Source of the DNA: Bacteroidales bacterium
Lineage (GTDB): Bacteria > Bacteroidota > Bacteroidia > Bacteroidales > UBA10428
Direction: 5' to 3'
Length of the DNA stretch: 38,570 bases
NCBI GenBank assembly: GCA_016934055.1
Contig: JAFGTR010000193.1
Location: 1-38,570 of the forward strand
Part shown: positions 16,202-25,120 of the stretch, piece by piece
Layout: every line of letters starts with the position of its first letter
Numbering within the stretch: position 1 is the stretch's first letter
Notes under the pieces: generated by a model
What the model was told of the DNA's origin: nothing
What the model saw: the letters and a program-made list of their open reading frames with translations, nothing else
The model's database searches: none
Made by a program: the position numbers and the translations under genes

Positions 16202-19200
16202 ATGAAAAAAATCGACATTATTTTAAGCGTAATGAAGTCTGGTTTACTTCTTTTGTTTTGTTCCTTCTTTTATACAGGAGCGATCTTTGGTCAGCTCAGC
16301 GGAACCTATACCATCGGCACTTCAGGTTCCGAAGATTACACAACTGTTTCTGATGCTGTATCGGCATTAATCACCCAGGGCATAAGCGGCCCTGTGGTCT
16401 TTAACATTTCTGACGGAGAGTATAATGAGCAATTCTCAATTCCCGAAATTAGCGGTGCATCTGAAACAGATACCATCGTGTTTCAACCGGCATCCGGTGA
16501 TACAACTGCGGTTAAGATCTGGTATGATCCGCCTTCGACCGACGTTAATTATACCATTAAACTGGCCGGGGCCGATCATTTACGCTTCCGGAATTTAAGC
16601 CTGTTTAGCGCGGGCTCCAGTGCATTCGGGAATATTATCCTGTTTACGGATAATACCAAAGACATCATCTTTTCCGGAAATCATTTTTACGGAAAAATGG
16701 GGAGCTGTGTATTCAAAGACAAAGTGCTGGTCAGAGACGACAAGGCTTCAGCAGATACAAGTATTTTCTTCCTGAATAATTCATTCGAACATGGCATTTA
16801 TCACCTTTATATTATGGATGTCACCGATATGATCGTAAGCGGGAATCAGTTCCTGGAAACCGATGTTGTCAGTATGGCTGTGAGAAATCTGGAAGGGGTA
16901 GTCATTGAAAACAATGTCGTTTCGGGGCAAATATCCATTTCTCCTCCTTTCAAAGGAAGCGCTTCCAATGTGATCGGGAATAATACCATTCAAGGATATC
17001 TGGATGTCTATGGTCAGATTGCTTCCGAAGGAAAGGAGACCAAAATCTCGAATAATTTCATTTCAGGCTATCTGTACTTACGTTCATGCGATTATACGAG
17101 AGTTTTTCATAATACAGTCGTGACACATCTAAGAGAACCTCTGACGGTTGAAAATACCTGCGATCATATTACCCTGATGAACAATATCTTCCAATCAGAC
17201 AATTCTGCTTATGCTGCTGTAGATATTGGAGAACTGGCAGACATCGTGGCAATGGACTATAACAATCTGTACGGACCTGAAGCGCTGGTAACCCTGAACG
17301 CTGTTGATTACAACACACTGGGCGATTGGCAAACTGCTTCCGGTTTGTCAGCAAATGCAAAGAGTCAGGAATTAAGTTATGCTGATGTAGCGAATGGTGA
17401 CCTGCATATTGCAGCCGGGAACCCGGATCTCTATGGCACTCCTCTCAGTGACTATAAATACGATATCGATGGGGACTTCAGGAACTTTTCCACTCCAAAT
17501 ATCGGGGCCGATGAGTATTCGAACTATCCTCCTATGTCAGGTGTTTATACAATTGGCAAAAACGGCACGGAGGATTTCAGTTCTTTTTGCGATGCCGTCG
17601 CCGCCCTGAGCAGTTACGGGGTATCCGGGCCCTGCTACTTTAACGTTTCTGCGGGAACGTATGATGAGCAATTTTCGATACCTGAAATCCCGGGGGCATC
17701 AGAAGAGGCCATCATATATTTTTCTTCCGAAACCTATAGCCTGAACACCGTTTACCTGACCTGTAAGCTGCAGGATATCAACAGCAGGGGAATTGTAGAT
17801 TTGAATGGTGCAGATTATATCTACTTTCACTATATTAATTTCGCAGTAGCAGAGGAATCGGACTATGGTATTGTTTTCAATTTCCGTAACGGGGCATCCC
17901 ACAACGAAATTTCAGTTTGTCATTTTACCGGTATGGATGTTGGCAGTTCAGGCGGAGTTTATTCCATTATTTATTCGGGGGATTTTATGGCCACAACAGA
18001 TGAATATAACGCTTTTAAAAACAATACTTTTATTAATGGTTCCCATGGAATCTATCTGGCAGGAAAAAATGAAGGAACTCCGGAAAAAGGGAATGAAATT
18101 ACAAACAACCGCTTTATGGGTCAGTTTCAGACAGGCATCAACCTGTCATACCAGGATTCCTGCACAATCAGCAGAGATAGTATAACAATCAGTTCACCCT
18201 CTTCAAATCCTGCCGGAATCTATTTATATGGCTGCCAGAAAGAAATGGTTTTTTACAATACAATCTCCGTTTCATCATCATCTGCTTCTGCCGGTGGTTA
18301 CGGTCTCCATATACATAACGGAAACGCCCTTGCTGAAGGAAGTGCTTTTATCATTAATAATTTTATCAGTCTTTCTTCCAATGCCGAAGTAGTTGCTTTT
18401 GGTATCCTGTTACGCAACAGCCCTGATAGAAAAATCTACTCCAACACCATCAATATTTCCGGATCCAATAGCCTTAGCCAGTCTTTCAGAGCCTGGGAGT
18501 CATCAGAGAATTTTTCTGCGCACAATAACATTTTTGCCAACCATGCCGGAGGACATGCCTTTTCCAGCGATGCAGCAATAAATTTCACCAGCGATTACAA
18601 TGATCTTTACACTTCCGGATCCATGCTTACCCCCGATTATTCAACCCTTGATCAATGGCAAACAGCCACCTCAAAGGATCAGCATTCCATATCGGTAGTT
18701 CCAGGGTTTATTTCAAACGATGACCTGCATATTGATCATGCTTGTGCCGATCTGAACGGAGCCGGCAAAATAACATTAACAGGCAATCCGAAAATTGACT
18801 TTTGCATGGGCAGAGATATAGATCTGGAGGTCAGGGATGCTGCCAGTCCCGACATAGGGGCAGATGAATATACCTACATCAGCGAAAAAAAGGATTTTCT
18901 AACCTACGGATTTAACGATCAAACCGGGGATGCTATCATCAATACCGACGAACATACCATTTCAGCAGAGGTTGAATATGGAACCGATTTGTCTTCACTT
19001 GTAGCAATGTTTGCCATATCAGAAAATGCATCTGTTGCAATAGGGATGGAAACCCAGACAAGTGGTGTGACGGTAAATGATTTTACATCTCCGGTTGTTT
19101 ATACCGTTACTGCCGAGGACGGCACAGAACAAGACTGGACTGTTACAGTTACATGTGCATTGAACGACTCAACCGGTATTCTTGCATATAGTCTCGATGA

Positions 19201-20002
19201 ACAAACAGGCACAGCTGATATTGATGCAAACAATCATACAATAGAAATTGAGGTGCCCTTCAATACAGACCTTACTCAATTGGTTGCAGGCTTTGTCCTT
19301 TCAACCGGAGCATCGGCTTCTGTTGATGGTGTCAGCCAGGAAAGTGATGTGACGGTAAATGATTTTACGTCTCCGGCAATTTATACCGTTACGGCCGAAA
19401 ACGGAACCGAACAGGAATGGACAATAACCGTTACCAAAACGCCCAATGCTGAAAACGACATTTTGAGCTTTAGTTTTGCCGAACAAAGTAGTGAAGCAAC
19501 AATTGATGCCGGGAATCACAGCATTGAAATTCAGGTCGTGTACGGTACTGATCTGACTTCCCTTGTTGCCTCTTTTACCATTTCAGAGGGAGCTGCAATC
19601 AGTATTGAAGGGATCTCTCAGGAAAGCGGAGTAAGTATCAACGATTTTAATACACCGGTCACCTATACCATTATATCGCAAACAAACAATTCACAGGAAT
19701 GGATTGTGAGTGTTACGGCTGATGAAGAGGTTGCTTTTCATGAAATGACGGATCTTGAATTTGAGATACATCCCAATCCTGCTTCAAATTATGTCTATAT
19801 CAAGAGTAATCTGAATATGACAGATGTCCTGAACATTGAATTAATTGATATTACCGGTTGTCCTCAGGTGATGTATCGATCATGTTTATACGGTGATCAG
19901 GTTATTACAATGGAATTGAGTGATGGATTAGCTGATGGTCTGTATTTTATAAAGATCAAAACAGCCAAACGCATCTTCATGCAAAGGATTATTATCAAAT
20001 AA
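16202..20002 (+). CDS. Giant T9SS surface protein: two beta-helix modules, three DUF5018-like repeats
   Basis: The 1266-residue protein has a signal peptide ending near IFGQ. Two long modules (about 32-444 and 445-895) each begin YTIG...GTEDF/GSEDY-type and ISGP/VSGP, contain N-x-I-x-x-N-x-I beta-helix motifs, and end IGADEY; they are an old internal duplication. Such right-handed beta-helices often bind or cleave polysaccharides. Then come three about 90-residue repeats (about 897-985, 990-1080, 1084-1176) with FTSPAIYTVTAENGTEQEW-like endings, as in DUF5018. The first two are still alike at DNA level, so recently duplicated. A Por-type tail (FEIHPNPASNYVYIKS, from about 1186) closes the protein, so T9SS export is expected. 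No catalytic site is recognised. An intrinsic terminator follows. Confidence 0.9.
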   Translation: MKKIDIILSVMKSGLLLLFCSFFYTGAIFGQLSGTYTIGTSGSEDYTTVSDAVSALITQGISGPVVFNISDGEYNEQFSIPEISGASETDTIVFQPASGDTTAVKIWYDPPSTDVNYTIKLAGADHLRFRNLSLFSAGSSAFGNIILFTDNTKDIIFSGNHFYGKMGSCVFKDKVLVRDDKASADTSIFFLNNSFEHGIYHLYIMDVTDMIVSGNQFLETDVVSMAVRNLEGVVIENNVVSGQISISPPFKGSASNVIGNNTIQGYLDVYGQIASEGKETKISNNFISGYLYLRSCDYTRVFHNTVVTHLREPLTVENTCDHITLMNNIFQSDNSAYAAVDIGELADIVAMDYNNLYGPEALVTLNAVDYNTLGDWQTASGLSANAKSQELSYADVANGDLHIAAGNPDLYGTPLSDYKYDIDGDFRNFSTPNIGADEYSNYPPMSGVYTIGKNGTEDFSSFCDAVAALSSYGVSGPCYFNVSAGTYDEQFSIPEIPGASEEAIIYFSSETYSLNTVYLTCKLQDINSRGIVDLNGADYIYFHYINFAVAEESDYGIVFNFRNGASHNEISVCHFTGMDVGSSGGVYSIIYSGDFMATTDEYNAFKNNTFINGSHGIYLAGKNEGTPEKGNEITNNRFMGQFQTGINLSYQDSCTISRDSITISSPSSNPAGIYLYGCQKEMVFYNTISVSSSSASAGGYGLHIHNGNALAEGSAFIINNFISLSSNAEVVAFGILLRNSPDRKIYSNTINISGSNSLSQSFRAWESSENFSAHNNIFANHAGGHAFSSDAAINFTSDYNDLYTSGSMLTPDYSTLDQWQTATSKDQHSISVVPGFISNDDLHIDHACADLNGAGKITLTGNPKIDFCMGRDIDLEVRDAASPDIGADEYTYISEKKDFLTYGFNDQTGDAIINTDEHTISAEVEYGTDLSSLVAMFAISENASVAIGMETQTSGVTVNDFTSPVVYTVTAEDGTEQDWTVTVTCALNDSTGILAYSLDEQTGTADIDANNHTIEIEVPFNTDLTQLVAGFVLSTGASASVDGVSQESDVTVNDFTSPAIYTVTAENGTEQEWTITVTKTPNAENDILSFSFAEQSSEATIDAGNHSIEIQVVYGTDLTSLVASFTISEGAAISIEGISQESGVSINDFNTPVTYTIISQTNNSQEWIVSVTADEEVAFHEMTDLEFEIHPNPASNYVYIKSNLNMTDVLNIELIDITGCPQVMYRSCLYGDQVITMELSDGLADGLYFIKIKTAKRIFMQRIIIK

Positions 20003-20028
20003 TTGAAGCTTTATACGAACGGATTAAA

Positions 20029-20064
20029 GGTAACCGGAGATGTTTTTCCGGTTATCTTTTTTTT
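20029..20064 (+). terminator. Rho-independent terminator
   Basis: GGTAACCGGA (20029-20038) pairs with TCCGGTTATC (20047-20056) in a 10-bp stem with one G-U pair, followed directly by eight T. It ends the transcript of the large surface-protein gene 27 bp after its stop. This is the clearest intrinsic terminator in the window. Confidence 0.92.
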
Positions 20065-20210
20065 AAAAAGGAATAATTACCACCGGATGAATATTATTTT
20101 GTTATTTCGTTTGATTGTAATGTAGGCTGCTGTAATTAGTTACTTAATACGTCATTGAGGCATGTGACAGCAAATATCCCTGTGCGTTATTCAAATGTTT
20201 TACCTGGCTC

Positions 20211-20645
20211 TCAGAAATACAAGGTTTTGCTAATTTCAGTACCACAATTCAGGCAGGAACTCCTGTGCACACATAATCCCAAACCGCAGACTTTGCATGT
20301 CCATCTGTCCTTCTCATGTTGAAGAAACTTTTCAAGCCCTTTTTGTTTAATGAATTCAAGGTTCTCAAGCATACTCATGCCATACTTCGTTCGGTATCGC
20401 TTATCCAATTGTTTCAGCCTGGCACACGGATATTTTTCACAATCGTAGCAAAACCCTGATTCAGTTTTGGCCAATAATTCACAATTAACGATAATACAAC
20501 TTCTGCAATATTTGGGCTTGTTTTTATCATCTTTATTAAAACAACCGCTGCATGGATTTCTTTCTCGCAGATATCCGATACACAGCCTGCAATTCATCCC
20601 GCATGCGGCTATTAAACCCTGATATTTTAATGGTGTGCCGTTCAT
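20211..20645 (-). CDS. DUF3795 cysteine-rich protein
   Basis: The 144-residue protein begins MNGTPLKYQGLIAACGMNC and carries about 16 cysteines in CxxC-like groups (CGMNCRLC, CSGC, YCRSC, CYDCEKYPC, CKVCGLGLC, CLNC), the layout of DUF3795 proteins. The clusters probably bind zinc or iron-sulfur; no reaction is known for the family. It is intact and of normal length. It is the second gene of a two-gene operon, 3 bp after a small membrane protein, which suggests related roles or a shared promoter. Confidence 0.85.
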   Translation of the reverse strand: MNGTPLKYQGLIAACGMNCRLCIGYLRERNPCSGCFNKDDKNKPKYCRSCIIVNCELLAKTESGFCYDCEKYPCARLKQLDKRYRTKYGMSMLENLEFIKQKGLEKFLQHEKDRWTCKVCGLGLCVHRSSCLNCGTEISKTLYF

Positions 20646-20648
20646 AAT

Positions 20649-20966
20649 TTATCCTATAAACCTGGCACCGGCTAGTCCAATCCCTGCTCCCAGGACTATA
20701 GAAAATATGGTCATAGGAATAAGCGATTTTTTATCCTTTGGAAATACCAGTATCATAACCGGTAAAGCTGAAAGGAAGGAAATAATCATACCTGTAATCC
20801 ATGGACTTAAATCCCAGTTGACAAACGGAATAATTAATCCAAGCACAAAATAATGTGCAAAAGCTGAGATATTGGCAATTTTGTCAAGCTTCATAATGAT
20901 CATTGGAATAACATCTACTAATCCCGCTACCAATCCGATTATCACTGCTGTTATAAAATTATTCAT
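20649..20966 (-). CDS. Small four-helix membrane protein
   Basis: This 105-residue hydrophobic protein has four predicted membrane helices (residues about 4-24, 36-53, 57-75, 83-103) joined by short loops. The first and last helices are glycine-rich (IIGLVAGLVDVIPMI; IVLGAGIGLAGARFIG), suggesting tight helix packing. The family is not recognised; it is a conserved-looking inner-membrane protein. It is cotranscribed with the DUF3795 gene, which starts 3 bp after its stop. Confidence 0.75.
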   Translation of the reverse strand: MNNFITAVIIGLVAGLVDVIPMIIMKLDKIANISAFAHYFVLGLIIPFVNWDLSPWITGMIISFLSALPVMILVFPKDKKSLIPMTIFSIVLGAGIGLAGARFIG

Positions 20967-21028
20967 GATATTATATTAGGTGAATCTTTTGTATTGATTC
21001 TTTGTCGGGAGCTGTTGCTTATCAATAA

Positions 21029-22549
21029 CTAATTCATGCATTTCACAAATTGTCCGTAGCTTGCTTTGTCATTAAAACAAATAACATAAACATAAACACC
21101 CTGATTTAAGCCGGATGTATTCAGCTCAAATTTTGATTTATCCATACTGTTATGGCCAAAATCTTGTTCCAATAACTGCTCACCTAATATATTAAACACC
21201 CTGATCCGGATTTTTTCAATTCCTGCATTTTCCATCTGGAAATAAAGCATCTCATTAACCGGATTAGGAAATACTTTTATATCGCTGTGTTTCATTGTCC
21301 TGGCTGTTAATGACATATTATCAACATGCAGGGTTACCTGTCCTTCCACTTCTTCTTCTCTGGCATCAATAACAACTTTTCCTGTTGCAGTTGGAATAAA
21401 CACGATGGAAGTATCTGTCTGGTCTCCGAATTCACCTTCCCCCTCAATAACAGTCCATGTCACACTGTTGGTTTTTTCAGTCATGGCTCTGCCATACTGG
21501 TCTTTATAGGCTGCAAACAATACCACAGGTCCGCCATTGACAAAATCGGTTGATGCAGGCGAAATAACCAGACTGCTTTTTTCAGGCACATAAGTTTTTA
21601 AATATAGCGGCAATGCCGATGTGTTTTCAGAGCCTTTTGCAGTTAATGTATAGACCATGTTTTCTTCTGCTGTCACTTCAATGTTTCCTGGTGTTTCTAC
21701 AGGAACGCCGTCAAGGAAGACTGAATCAGCATAAATTGTACTCCATTTGATCATCACTTTACTGCCAATAGCAACAGGCATTATTGACTGTTCAAAAGAA
21801 GATACAAATGCCAGTCCGGCATCAACCTGATGGATAAGATCTGTTTTGGTTATCTTGTCAAACAGGATCTCGGCCATTATTCTTGATCCTTCTATGTCAG
21901 GATGCAATTTATCCGGGAAAAGATTCATACTGTCAACAAAAGGCGTGTGAAAATCTATCAGAATCGCTCCGGTTCTTTTTGCCACTGTATCTATTTCCGG
22001 AATAATACAGTTCACGAGGATACTGTCGTTATGGCTGTCACTGAAGGTCGTTCCATATGGATGCCCCTCCCATATGGGCGGCGGATAACACACAATGAAT
22101 TTTGTATAGGGATTCCTGAACCTGAAAGTATCGATCATGGCAAGGTAATCGTCCCGGAACTCATCACCCCAGGCATCCCATCTGTATGGCTTGCTATCGT
22201 TAGTGCCCAAAAGTATAAGGCATATATCGGGGACATATTTAAGGGCGGATACAAACAGGCTTTCATTCCATAACGGCAATTCAGCACTTCTCATCATGGT
22301 GCGGGCTGAAACGCCGTAGTTTTTAATTTCACATGTATCACCGTATATTTCTGCAAGCATCTGGCTCAATTGGGCCGGATAACATTGAGTAGCCGGGATA
22401 GCCAATCCTGCGCCATAGGTAATGCTGTTGCCCATCATGGCCATTCTCACTTTGTATGCCTGTGAATTTGCAGTATTTATCGAAAAGATTAATACAAACA
22501 GAGTATAAAACAGCTTTTGACAAAATCCGCCGTTAATAATAGTCTTCAT
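21029..22549 (-). CDS. Secreted SGNH/GDSL hydrolase with T9SS tail
   Basis: The 506-residue protein has a signal peptide ending TANSQ, then an SGNH esterase domain (about 33-235) with all four blocks: Ser42 in MMGNSITYG, Gly in NYGVSART, Asn117 in LLGTND, and Asp213/His216 in DKLHP. Such enzymes remove acetyl or other acyl groups from sugars and xylans. Beta-rich Ig-like segments follow (about 240-410), then a Por-type sorting tail (IKVFPNPVNEMLYFQMEN ... GVYVYVICF) that should direct export through the T9SS. Its substrate is probably an acetylated polysaccharide (inference). It is transcribed alone. Confidence 0.93.
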   Translation of the reverse strand: MKTIINGGFCQKLFYTLFVLIFSINTANSQAYKVRMAMMGNSITYGAGLAIPATQCYPAQLSQMLAEIYGDTCEIKNYGVSARTMMRSAELPLWNESLFVSALKYVPDICLILLGTNDSKPYRWDAWGDEFRDDYLAMIDTFRFRNPYTKFIVCYPPPIWEGHPYGTTFSDSHNDSILVNCIIPEIDTVAKRTGAILIDFHTPFVDSMNLFPDKLHPDIEGSRIMAEILFDKITKTDLIHQVDAGLAFVSSFEQSIMPVAIGSKVMIKWSTIYADSVFLDGVPVETPGNIEVTAEENMVYTLTAKGSENTSALPLYLKTYVPEKSSLVISPASTDFVNGGPVVLFAAYKDQYGRAMTEKTNSVTWTVIEGEGEFGDQTDTSIVFIPTATGKVVIDAREEEVEGQVTLHVDNMSLTARTMKHSDIKVFPNPVNEMLYFQMENAGIEKIRIRVFNILGEQLLEQDFGHNSMDKSKFELNTSGLNQGVYVYVICFNDKASYGQFVKCMN

Positions 22550-22680
22550 CTGAATTTTGATTATGTTGAAACAACAATATTACGGAAAAAACAATACATC
22601 AAAACCGTTATAATACTCTAAATTGCATTATGCTCTTGTCAATTTTTTACGGTTCTGCTTTTCTGCATAGTCATATATTT

Positions 22681-23472
22681 TTAATATCCGGTTTTTCTTT
22701 TCGTATGTTCCCTCAGCATTTTAAACCGTGAAAATCCCATTTCGGTAAATGCATCAAGATCAAAATCTTTTAATCCATGCAATTTGCGTGGTGATATTCT
22801 GTTTGTACACCATTTTCTGCATAAAAAGAAATAATACCAATAGTATAGATACCGGAACAACAAATTTGTCGTTGTTAATACCTTGTTTCGTTTAGAAATG
22901 TATTCATAGCATATTCTTTTTGGACATGTAAGAGCACAGCCGGCATTCCCGAACAGAGTAATCCGGCTTTTTTGTTCAATACTTTTCAGAAATTCATGAT
23001 TATTGTTCAGGTTCATTGGCAACACAACAGTATCATAAAGATAAAGAGCATTATTAATTTCTTCATTGGTTTTTACTTCTTTTAAAAGGCTGGCTTCTAT
23101 TTGATATAGCGGGTAATCTCTTTTTATCCAATGCGCAAGATCATCATTGGTAACAATGAGTGAATTACCTTTATTATGATATTTGTCGAGTATTTTTTTG
23201 TTTTTTTGGTATTCTGATTCGGTTATAAAATGATTCGTAAATGGAATACGAATACCAATATTGTTTTTTTTCAGGAACACATAATCTTTATCAGAAATCT
23301 GTCTCCCGGTAAAAGGTCTTCCGCCATATAACGACGATGCTTCAACGAAACCAAATACACTATCGATTTTTTGAAATGGAATACCGGGGAAAAACTTTCT
23401 CAGATATTTTTCTATCGGTTGATTTTCTTTCTTGCCTCGGGCAGATATGGTGTATACGATTTTGTTTATCAT
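22681..23472 (-). CDS. Peptidase-U32-like / UbiU-UbiV-like TIM-barrel protein, tentative
   Basis: The ATG at 23472 (MINKIVYTISARGKKENQP) gives 263 residues without the odd upstream extension. There is no signal peptide, so it is probably cytosolic. Central features are SLIVTNDDLAHWIKRDYPLY, QIEASLLKEV, YDTVVLPMNLN and RITLFGNAGCALTCPKRICY. The order of strand-ending motifs and the NAGC-x3-C-x4-C cluster recall the U32 collagenase-like family, some members of which bind an Fe-S cluster and act in hydroxylations of prenylated rings or tRNA. The match is partial and the C terminus (cysteine, tryptophan and arginine rich) is unusual. Best called a conserved hypothetical protein with a possible U32-like fold. 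Confidence 0.55.
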   Translation of the reverse strand: MINKIVYTISARGKKENQPIEKYLRKFFPGIPFQKIDSVFGFVEASSLYGGRPFTGRQISDKDYVFLKKNNIGIRIPFTNHFITESEYQKNKKILDKYHNKGNSLIVTNDDLAHWIKRDYPLYQIEASLLKEVKTNEEINNALYLYDTVVLPMNLNNNHEFLKSIEQKSRITLFGNAGCALTCPKRICYEYISKRNKVLTTTNLLFRYLYYWYYFFLCRKWCTNRISPRKLHGLKDFDLDAFTEMGFSRFKMLREHTKRKTGY

Positions 23473-23797
23473 ACAAATTAAGAGTTGGTGATTTAGCTGC
23501 AAAAACACAAAAACACGAAGGGTTAACAAAAAATCCGGCTCGTGTGTAAATTATTTTATTATAATGGTTTATGATTGTTTGTTATAGCTGGTCGTTTTAT
23601 AATTATTCGTCTTTAATTTGTTAAAATTTAACCAGATAATTTGAAACAACCAGCAATCCCTTGTAGTAATGAAAAATCCAGGCCAGTCTTTTTCTTAAAA
23701 TCAATACCGGGTTTCTGTTTCCAATTATCTGGGTCACGAAATTGAAATATGAGCAAAGTAAATATTGGCTATACCGCATGATGCCAATATAAAAAAT
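23473..23797. other. AT-rich intergenic region, nothing recognised
   Basis: This is 325 bp between the U32-like gene and the end of the BNR_4 gene. No gene fragment or strong terminator is seen on either strand. It must contain the promoter of the U32-like gene; TAATTTG occurs immediately before that ATG but is too close to serve with a normal leader. Confidence 0.5.
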
Positions 23798-25117
23798 TTA
23801 TCCCCCAATATAATATTTAATGGATGTTTTGAAGTTGGTGTAATGAATGTATTTTTGGGTTACCATCCACAATACAATTTCTTTGGCATCGGCAGATAAG
23901 CCTCTGGGAATATAAGGCCGCACATTATCGTATTCCGAATTTTCTGTAATGGTCTTTGTTTTCCATGATTCTCCCGAGCTTTTTGTCTCCCAACGCTCAA
24001 TTTCGAACACACCGTTTATTTGACGCGACAGGTAAACAACATCGGCATTGCCCGGATGAATGCTCATACCACCAAAATAGTGAGGTTCCGGCTCTCTCTT
24101 GCCTTCAGGTGTTTGCGGAAACCATTTTCCCGAATCACATATTTTATACTCTTTCCAGCCTTTTTTAGTGTAACGTGCATACCAGTATTCATGGTTCTTT
24201 TCTTCAGGACTTCGCGTGTATAGAATTACCGGATTATTATGCTCATCCTGTCCTATATCAGCAATCCAGGCACGACCCTGTTCCGGTTTTGAGGCATAGA
24301 CAACCGAAGCATCTTTTGGCTCAAAAGGCAGCTCTTCCATAGTACAAATTTTTTCTCCGCCGGCTTTGTAAAATGCTCCTTTTTCGTAATAGGTGTAATA
24401 TACACAGTTGGTGGGTTCATCACGGGGGTGGCCATCGGTAAATACGACATGAATCTTCGATTTTCCATCGGAAAAATATTTTACGTAAGGCCTGTTGTCA
24501 GGGTCGAAAGGATAATTGGTAATAAACACCTTGCTTTTCGACCAGGTTTTCCCCTCATCGTCAGACCACATCATATTCGGTTTATAACCAGTCCAACGGC
24601 CAAAGCAATAAATACGGTTATTTTCATCTTTTAAGCGAAAAGGATTGGCATAGGTCATGGTTGCACTTGGAAATTTTTCCAGCTCTTCGTCGCTAAAGGG
24701 ATGAATCATTTGAGCCCCCGAAAAATTAAAATCATCATTAATATTTCTTAAGTGATTTATAAACAAATCTTTGCGACAATGGCGTGTGTACATAACCATT
24801 ACCTTGCCCGATGCGGTAGTGGTAAAAGCCGGGTTGTTATGGTCGTCAGCTTCAAGTAAGAAATACAATTCGCTTGTTTCAACTTTCCCATCAGCTGTAT
24901 TTAGTTTTACTGCTTCAATGGTTCCGTCCGATTTTACCCAGCCGGTTATAATATTATCGCCAACCACCAATGCGCGCGGGTCTGAAAACCAGCACCATGT
25001 TCCGTCGTTTGTCAGGTATTCGGCTTTTGATTGCCCAAAAGACCGGCCGGAAACAGACCAAAACAGTATTAAAAATAATACTATAATTCTAAATGGTATT
25101 GATCGCATGTTGTGCAT
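23798..25117 (-). CDS. Secreted BNR_4 beta-propeller protein (possible polysaccharide lyase)
   Basis: The 439-residue protein has a signal peptide ending SFGQ and a mature domain beginning with GTWCWFSDPRALVVGDNIITG, the opening of the BNR_4 family, a seven-bladed propeller. Further blade motifs are GKVMVMYTRHCRKD, MMWSDDEGKTWSKS, KIHVVFTDGHPRDEPTN and GGMSIHPGNADVVYLS. Some members of this fold are polysaccharide lyases of ulvan type (PL24/PL25); others are uncharacterised. Its start is 3 bp after the GH105 stop. GH105 removes the unsaturated uronate that lyases create, so a lyase role is attractive but inferred. There is no T9SS tail. A second start (Met4, 25108) is equally good. Confidence 0.85.
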   Translation of the reverse strand: MHNMRSIPFRIIVLFLILFWSVSGRSFGQSKAEYLTNDGTWCWFSDPRALVVGDNIITGWVKSDGTIEAVKLNTADGKVETSELYFLLEADDHNNPAFTTTASGKVMVMYTRHCRKDLFINHLRNINDDFNFSGAQMIHPFSDEELEKFPSATMTYANPFRLKDENNRIYCFGRWTGYKPNMMWSDDEGKTWSKSKVFITNYPFDPDNRPYVKYFSDGKSKIHVVFTDGHPRDEPTNCVYYTYYEKGAFYKAGGEKICTMEELPFEPKDASVVYASKPEQGRAWIADIGQDEHNNPVILYTRSPEEKNHEYWYARYTKKGWKEYKICDSGKWFPQTPEGKREPEPHYFGGMSIHPGNADVVYLSRQINGVFEIERWETKSSGESWKTKTITENSEYDNVRPYIPRGLSADAKEIVLWMVTQKYIHYTNFKTSIKYYIGG

Positions 25118-25120
25118 AAT

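Noticed and set aside
21902..22273. 123-codon plus-strand frame within the SGNH hydrolase gene
   Set aside because: Antisense to the catalytic domain and without recognisable features.
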